A stretch of DNA of 45,581 nt from an uncultured Gemmiger sp. (GTDB lineage Bacteria > Bacillota > Clostridia > Oscillospirales > Ruminococcaceae): contig CALXHO010000013.1 of the NCBI GenBank assembly GCA_944388125.1, forward strand, positions 1 through 45,581. The letters are read 5' to 3'. Position numbers and translations under genes: made by a program. Of this stretch, positions 41,606-45,581 are shown piece after piece. The notes below the pieces were generated by a model. It saw only the letters and a list, made by a program, of their open reading frames with translations, had not been told where the DNA came from and did not search any database. Position 1 is the stretch's first letter; every line of letters begins with the position of its first letter.

Positions 41606-42380
41606 TGACCGTGGCCGCCGAGGTGGTGCTGGAAACCACCCATCCCATCTGCCCGCTGCATCATCCCTTCGGGGAGGCGGGTCCGGCCGCCCCGGCCATG
41701 GAAAAAGCCGCGGCAGTCGCAGCCCTGGACCTGCCCGCCTTTGCCTTTGCGCCGCTGCCCGACGAAGCGCCGGTTCCGGCCCCGCGCCCCTGGCCGACGG
41801 CCCGGTGGAGGAACTGGTACCCCTGCTCTACGGCAACATCACCAAGGGCGCCAGCACCCTTGGTTCGGCGGGCATCCGGGTGCCCGGCTCGGCAGGGGAG
41901 ACCTCCGAGGCGCTGGAAACCTCCCGGGGTGTCACCATCAAGCATTTTGCCTGTAACAACCAGGAGGACCACCGCACGGGAGTGGATGCCCGGGTGTCCG
42001 AGCAGGCCCTGCGGGAAATCTACCTGCACGGCTTTGAAATCGCCGTCCGGACGGCAGCCCCTGCAGCCCTGATGACCGCCTACAACCGGATCAACGGGGT
42101 GCAGGCCGCCAACAACCGGGAACTCTGCGCCGTGGTGGCCCGGGATGAGTGGGGCTGTGACGGCCTCATCATGTCGGACTGGAATACCACCGTCCCCGCC
42201 GATGGCAGCAAACCCTGGCGCTGTGCTGCGGCCGGGAATGACGTCATCATGCCGGGCAACCCCCACGATGACGCCGACATCCGCGCCGCCCTGGCGGATG
42301 TCCGCCTGACCGAAACCGACGTGCGCGCCTGCGCGGGCCGCCTGATGGCCCTGACCCGCCGCCTGACCGCCGGCCGGTAA
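41606..42380 (+). pseudogene. Decayed GH3 beta-glucosidase remnant
   Basis: From about 41790 the frame reads LADGPVEELVPLLYGNI, GIRVPGSAGETSEALE, GVTIKHFACNNQEDHRTGVD, ALMTAYNRINGVQAANNREL and GCDGLIMSDWNTT, all recognisable as GH3 family segments including the catalytic MSDW. The segments are joined out of their usual spacing: the PGSAGETSE block runs directly into TIKHFACNNQ, so an internal deletion has occurred. The preceding 190 bases are open in another frame (EVVLETTHPICPLHHPFGEA), which implies a frameshift near 41780-41800. There is no proper start. It is a dead fragment of a much larger enzyme; the 190 bases between it and cas3 hold no gene. Confidence 0.82.
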
Positions 42381-42468
42381 CTGCTGGTTTCCGAAAAAGG
42401 GTGTGTGGTCGGTGACCGTGGGGAGAAGAGCATTGGACAGCCGCCCCCTTTTTCTTTGAAACAATCGC

Positions 42469-42508
42469 AGGCTCTTCACCGAAAGGTGAAGAGCCTGTGG
42501 CTATTTTT
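42469..42508 (+). terminator. Intrinsic terminator after the GH3 remnant
   Basis: AGGCTCTTCACC pairs with GGTGAAGAGCCT around a GAAA loop. TATTTTTG follows after a short spacer. Confidence 0.85.
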
Positions 42509-42742
42509 GAGTGTTCAAGCGCAAAAGCCGCTTGCGATAAGAACAAACGCAGTCTTGCCAATTTCATGAGGAAAAACAACCATTGAAAGACCACCGCTTC
42601 GTTTGGATGACAGGTAAATGCGTCCTTTTTAGGTTTGCCTTTGAATCGCATGAGATTGGTGTATATTGGATACATTGGACAATGTGGAAAATGTCAAAAA
42701 AATCCACGGAATACCGATGTATCGAAATCCCGTGAGTTTTAA
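42509..42742. other. Gene-free stretch of lower GC
   Basis: About 230 bases are markedly less GC-rich than the flanking genes. Open frames exist on the minus strand (FTCHPNEAVVFQWLFFLM) but they run through the terminator hairpin and have no ribosome site, so no gene is called. Confidence 0.5.
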
Positions 42743-42940
42743 TGGTGCGGCCGGGGGATTCGAACCTCTGGCCTTCGGAGTCGGAGAACTGGGGGAGGTA
42801 AATGCCATGATGCAGTGTCGGAAATTGTGAGGTGTGCACAACTTCCGGCGCTGGTTGTGGTGGTTATAAAAGAGAATGTTGGAAAATAAAAAAGATAAAC
42901 GGAACCTGCTGGGAAGAAGAGGTGGTCAGCAGGGGACAGG
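42743..42940 (+). repeat. Right copy of the 200-bp direct repeat with tRNA-Arg-like 3' end
   Basis: It starts TGGTGCGGCCGGGGGATTCG, the reverse complement of a tRNA 3' end: CCA, acceptor strand and T-loop TTCGAAT. The anticodon-like loop CTCCGAA, with CCG, follows in GGCCTTCGGAG. The 5' half of a tRNA is missing and the stems do not pair fully, so this is not a functional tRNA. The following hairpin (GGAAATTGTG, TGCACAACTTCC) and GGTTGTGGTGG match the left copy at 35076-35277, 7.67 kb away. Confidence 0.78.
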
Positions 42941-43245
42941 CCGATGGAGAGACCGCGCAGGATTTCGGCAGATACCCCCCAAAAACTCCGTTGGAAAATT
43001 CATCGATCGCGAAGCGGTGTGCCTGTCCCTCGATGATTACCTCACAGACGTGAAACCGTTTTTCGACACCGTGGTGCGGGTCAATTACAGTAGCGGTTTC
43101 CCTGTCAAAGGCACCGGGTGCTTATGTAATGATGGAAAGCGGTTTGTCAAGGGGAGATTACCCCAATTATATCTTTTTTGAGTGTGTGAACTATCCGCTC
43201 TCTATATGTTCAGACGGTAGACAGTAAGTGCATACCGAACAATTC
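42941..43245 (+). other. Region with a doubtful short open frame
   Basis: A frame ending at 43181 contains DREAVCLSLDDYLTDVKPFF then DTVVRVNYSSGFPVKG, which reads like protein but has no recognised family and no convincing start: its nominal ATG at 42876 lies inside the repeat. It may be the end of a gene cut by the repeat. Nothing else is seen here. Confidence 0.3.
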
Positions 43246-43274
43246 TTGACAAAACATCGTAGTTAGCATATACT
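43246..43274 (+). promoter_or_regulatory. Promoter of the ZIP transporter gene
   Basis: TTGACA (43246-43251), 17 bases, then TATACT (43269-43274), close to consensus. Confidence 0.88.
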
Positions 43275-43279
43275 AACTA
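43260..43279. promoter_or_regulatory. Operator-like inverted repeat over the ZIP promoter
   Basis: TAGTTAG-CATATA-CTAACTA has perfect seven-base arms and covers the -10 box, a repressor position. The same AGTTAG-N6-CTAACT occurs at 44175-44192. A metal-sensing repressor is inferred. Confidence 0.72.
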
Positions 43280-43353
43280 TCGGATAGATAATTTACCTGT
43301 ATTAGTGGGAATTAAAATTGCTCCGGCGGACGAAGGACAGGAGGGATACAAGA

Positions 43354-43365
43354 ATGGGGCAATGA
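43354..43365 (+). CDS. Three-codon mini-ORF overlapping the ZIP start
   Basis: ATG GGG CAA TGA (Met-Gly-Gln) stands at the ideal distance, eight bases, from AGGAGGG (43339-43345). Its stop overlaps the ZIP start codon as ATGA. It could couple translation of the transporter to ribosomes loaded at the strong site, or be a chance occurrence. Confidence 0.4.
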   Translation: MGQ

Positions 43366-44135
43366 TATTTTGGAGCCTACTCACCCCATTTTTCGGTACC
43401 GCCCTGGGCGCTGCCTGTGTATTCTTCTTGAAAAAGGGTCTGGGGGATCGGGTGCAGCGCGGACTGACCGGTTTTGCCTCCGGCGTTATGGTTGCTGCGT
43501 CCATCTGGAGCCTGCTGATCCCCGCCATGGAGCAGTCCGCCGGGGTGGGAGGATGGGCATTCCTGCCGGCGGTCACCGGCTTTTGGGCTGGTATCCTATT
43601 TCTTTTGGGACTGGATCATCTGATCCCCCACCTCCACCAGCGAAGCCAGCAGGCGGAGGGCCCCCGCACCCAACTGCAACGCTCCACCATGATGGTGCTG
43701 GCGGTCACCCTCCACAACATCCCCGAGGGAATGGCGGTGGGAGTGGTCTATGCGGGCCTTCTGTCCGGGGAGGGACAGATCACCATGATGGCCGCCCTGG
43801 CCTTATCCTTGGGCATCGCCATCCAGAACTTCCCCGAGGGAGCCATCATCTCCATGCCCCTGCGCTCGGAGGGGATGGGCAAGGCCAAAGCTTTTGCCGG
43901 AGGCGTGCTCTCCGGTGTGGTGGAGCCGGTGGGGGCGCTGCTGACCATCCTGGCCGCCGGGCTGGTGGTCCCGGCCCTGCCCTATCTGCTGAGCTTTGCC
44001 GCCGGCGCTATGCTCTATGTAGTGGTGGAGGAGCTGATCCCGGAGATGTCCCAGGGGGAGCACTCCAATGTGGGGACGCTGGCCTTCGCCCTGGGCTTCA
44101 CTTTGATGATGGCATTGGACGTGGCGCTGGGTTGA
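43362..44135 (+). CDS. ZIP-family divalent metal transporter
   Basis: The protein has 257 residues and about eight membrane helices. Helix 4 carries HNIPEGMAVGV and helix 5 carries IQNFPEGAII, the metal-binding HNxPEG/QNxPEG pair of ZIP transporters; VVVEELIPE is the later conserved acidic segment. A His-rich loop between helices 3 and 4 (LDHLIPHLHQRSQQ) is also typical. ZIP proteins import zinc, iron or manganese. The start MIFWSLLTPFFGTALGAACV is that of the family; a longer GTG reading (43305) is rejected. AGGAGGG is 16 bases away, serving a mini-ORF. An operator covers the promoter, so metal-dependent repression is likely. Confidence 0.93.
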   Translation: MIFWSLLTPFFGTALGAACVFFLKKGLGDRVQRGLTGFASGVMVAASIWSLLIPAMEQSAGVGGWAFLPAVTGFWAGILFLLGLDHLIPHLHQRSQQAEGPRTQLQRSTMMVLAVTLHNIPEGMAVGVVYAGLLSGEGQITMMAALALSLGIAIQNFPEGAIISMPLRSEGMGKAKAFAGGVLSGVVEPVGALLTILAAGLVVPALPYLLSFAAGAMLYVVVEELIPEMSQGEHSNVGTLAFALGFTLMMALDVALG

Positions 44136-44174
44136 GCAGGACAGCCAGAATAGTTGCGCTTTTTTATATTCGTG

Positions 44175-44192
44175 AGTTAGCTTTCTCTAACT
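44175..44192. promoter_or_regulatory. Second AGTTAG-N6-CTAACT inverted repeat
   Basis: The arms and spacing are identical to the site at the ZIP promoter. It lies 27 bases before the HMA gene. A T run follows the second arm, so the element could also form a weak terminator between the ZIP and HMA genes. Confidence 0.6.
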
Positions 44193-44219
44193 TTTTTAGA
44201 CAGACAGGAGGGACATACA

Positions 44220-44468
44220 ATGTGGAAATACACAGTTCAGGTCAACGGAATGATGTGCGGCATGTGTGAAAGCCATGTGAACGACGCGGTGCGGAAGGCG
44301 TTTCCGGTGAAGAAGGTCAGCTCATCCCGGAGCAAAAAGGAGACCACGGTGATCGCGGAGACGGAACTGGACGAGGATGCCCTGCGGGCGGCCATTTCCG
44401 CCACCGGCTATGAGGTAGGGGAGATCCGGAAGGAGCCCTGGGAAAAGAAGGGGCTGTTCGGCCGGTAA
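44220..44468 (+). CDS. Heavy-metal-associated (HMA) domain protein, CopZ-like
   Basis: The protein has 82 residues, the size of a single-domain metallochaperone. VNGMMCGMCESHVNDAV carries the metal-binding CxxC (MCGMC), and the remaining beta-alpha-beta elements follow (VSSSRSKKETTVIAETELDE, LRAAISATGYEVGEI). Single HMA domains bind Cu(I) or other soft metals and pass them to pumps. The C-terminus ends in a basic GLFGR. AGGAGGG lies eight bases before the ATG, and this leader (GACAGGAGGGA) resembles that of the ZIP gene. It is followed after 29 bases by an AraC regulator. Confidence 0.9.
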   Translation: MWKYTVQVNGMMCGMCESHVNDAVRKAFPVKKVSSSRSKKETTVIAETELDEDALRAAISATGYEVGEIRKEPWEKKGLFGR

Positions 44469-44497
44469 GCGGCGAGGCATGGAGAGGAGGCGGACGA

Positions 44498-45379
44498 ATG
44501 CTGGCGGAATTTCTGGAGGGCCGGGGGGACTGGGCACAGGTGATGCCCGGCGCTCGGGCCTGTTTGTTCTCCCTGCACGATGAGCCGGTTTCCTTGCCCC
44601 TCCGGTTGGAGCCCCTCCACTTCGAGGCCCTGTTCTGCCTGGCCGGGTCAATTACCCTGACTCGGAGGGACAACACAATACTGACGGCATCCGTTCGGCA
44701 GGTACTCCTCCTCACTGACCTCTCCGATTTGTCTGGAGCCAGCGTGGACGCCCCTCTGGCGGGCATTCTGGTGGCGGTGGATGCCCGGGGCGCCCGGGAG
44801 AGCCTGCAAACCATCTGCGATCTGCTGGGCGGCCTGACCTTGGACACAGGGCGGGTGCGGCACTGGATGGCCAGCCGGGGCGGCTGTGCCGTGGAGGGGC
44901 CAACCGACTGGAGCCGGGCGGCCTTTGCCAACCTGGGCTGTCTCCCCCAGAGTGAGCGTGCGCGCTGGTGCGTGTGGAAATCGGTGGAGCTGCTCTATCT
45001 GCTCTGCAATCCGAAAGAACAGGAGGACGCAACTCTGGCGTTGGAACGTGAGACGGCGCGGAGGTTGGCTGAGATCCGCCGGTATATGGAGGAGCACTTG
45101 GACGAGCCCCTGACCATTCCGTTCCTGAGCCGCCGGGCCTGTCTCTCCACCACCACATTCAAGGAGGGCTTCCGCCGCCTGTACGGTCTCCCTGTTCACA
45201 CTTGGCTGCGCCAGCGGCGGATGGAACGGGCGGCGGAGCTGCTGCGGGACTCCTCCCTCAGCGTGCTGGGGGTAGCCCAATCGGTAGGATATGGCAGCGC
45301 CAGCCAGTTCTCCGCCGCCTTTCACCGGCAGTACGGTATGACACCGGCCATGTATCGAAAAATGTCCGGACCGGCATAA
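44498..45379 (+). CDS. AraC-family transcriptional regulator
   Basis: The protein has 293 residues. The C-terminal 100 residues carry the double helix-turn-helix of the family: LTIPFLSRRACLSTTTFKEG, then the long connecting helix LRQRRMERAAELLRD, then VLGVAQSVGYGSASQFSAAF and the closing YGMTPAMYRK. The N-terminal 180 residues are a cupin-like sensing part (LEPLHFEALFCLAGSITLTR). Ligand unknown. GAGAGGAGG precedes the ATG. It is probably co-transcribed with the HMA gene. Regulators of this shape often control iron or siderophore uptake genes, so metal response is a reasonable but unproven guess. Confidence 0.92.
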   Translation: MLAEFLEGRGDWAQVMPGARACLFSLHDEPVSLPLRLEPLHFEALFCLAGSITLTRRDNTILTASVRQVLLLTDLSDLSGASVDAPLAGILVAVDARGARESLQTICDLLGGLTLDTGRVRHWMASRGGCAVEGPTDWSRAAFANLGCLPQSERARWCVWKSVELLYLLCNPKEQEDATLALERETARRLAEIRRYMEEHLDEPLTIPFLSRRACLSTTTFKEGFRRLYGLPVHTWLRQRRMERAAELLRDSSLSVLGVAQSVGYGSASQFSAAFHRQYGMTPAMYRKMSGPA

Positions 45380-45418
45380 CCTTGTCCGATTTGGTGATAC
45401 AAGGAGTTCTTCCTCTGC

Positions 45419-45424
45419 TATAAT
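45419..45424 (+). promoter_or_regulatory. Candidate -10 box of the following operon
   Basis: A perfect TATAAT stands 50 bases before the small peptide gene. No good -35 lies at 16-18 bases, so an activator (perhaps the AraC protein) would be needed. Confidence 0.4.
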
Positions 45425-45474
45425 ATCTTAATATGCGAAGGGACGAGTTTGTTTCCGGACAGGAGGAAATTGGA

Positions 45475-45555
45475 ATGAAACAACATCGCTTCTGGGCCTG
45501 GGGTGCCGTGATCTGCATGGTCATGGTGATGATCACGGGCTACAAGCGCAAATAA
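45475..45555 (+). CDS. 26-residue membrane peptide
   Basis: The open frame encodes MKQHRFWAWGAVICMVMVM then ITGYKRK. It has a basic N-terminus, a single hydrophobic helix (about residues 7-22) and a basic C-terminal tail. AGGAGG lies eight bases before the ATG, which is good evidence for translation despite the length. A further GAAAGGAAG near the end of the window suggests that a larger gene follows, for which this could be a leader or partner. Its place after an AraC regulator and metal genes hints at a metal-uptake operon. Confidence 0.65.
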   Translation: MKQHRFWAWGAVICMVMVMITGYKRK

Positions 45556-45581
45556 GTACATAGCAGAAAGGAAGAATCTCT

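Noticed and set aside
42247-42675. 142-codon minus-strand frame with FTCHPNEAVVFQWLFFLM
   Set aside because: It crosses a terminator hairpin and the GH3 remnant and lacks a ribosome site.
42743-42815. A tRNA-Arg gene
   Set aside because: Only a 3' half is recognisable, the T and anticodon stems have mismatches and the 5' half is missing.
42629-42841. Small minus-strand proteins in the repeats (SEGQRFESP- and CTPHNFR-like)
   Set aside because: Similar peptides arise from both repeat copies because the DNA repeats, not because a gene is kept.

Overview
The window is a GC-rich, densely coded stretch of chromosome from a Gram-positive gut Firmicute. The amino-acid and PTS transporters, lipoprotein signal sequence, AGGAGG ribosome sites, TTGACA/TATAAT promoters and protein style fit Oscillospiraceae/Ruminococcaceae of the Faecalibacterium-Gemmiger-Subdoligranulum kind. 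That placement is an inference from style, not a marker-gene result.

Layout. Positions 1-2100 hold the end of a sugar-binding ABC lipoprotein gene and a GH32 fructosidase. Positions 2170-6850 (minus strand) hold an HD protein, a cytidylate-kinase-like gene and a four-gene polar amino-acid ABC transporter with its own promoter and two internal hairpins. Positions 6944-12751 (minus) hold a TerY-P-like signalling set: a very large kinase with a HEPN-like motif and five zinc ribbons, a vWA protein, a PP2C phosphatase and a histidine phosphatase. It diverges from a membrane-anchored Sel1-repeat protein (13046-16198). A secreted protein with two CAP domains follows, behind a GC-rich structured leader. 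Positions 19473-21179 encode a TM1812/CARF-like protein next to a sigma-70-like protein, an unusual pairing. Positions 21352-25191 are a COG2308-type ATP-grasp/alpha-E/transglutaminase/M14 operon in which one gene is an in-frame chimera. Positions 25276-29481 are a sucrose utilisation locus: a LacI repressor divergent from PTS EIIBC and a second GH32 gene, with three operator-like palindromes. An unrecognised gene, a HEPN-like membrane protein/Sel1 pair and a membrane glycosyltransferase follow.

Positions 35076-42940 form an island bounded by two direct, about 200-bp imperfect repeats that begin with a tRNA-Arg-3'-end-like sequence. Inside are a type I-C effector operon (cas3-cas5-cas8c-cas7), a two-spacer CRISPR array, a 42-codon cas2 remnant with cas4 and cas1 gone, and a decayed GH3 glucosidase. 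The effector genes look intact while adaptation has been lost.

The right end (43246-45555) is a metal-handling module: a ZIP transporter, an HMA protein, an AraC regulator and a 26-residue membrane peptide. The same inverted repeat (AGTTAG-N6-CTAACT) lies before the first two genes.

The points most worth follow-up are the CARF/sigma pair, the HEPN-kinase-zinc-ribbon TerY-P system, the transglutaminase/M14 chimera, the repeat-bounded adaptation-less CRISPR island, and the recurrent promoter-hairpin-ribosome-site leaders.
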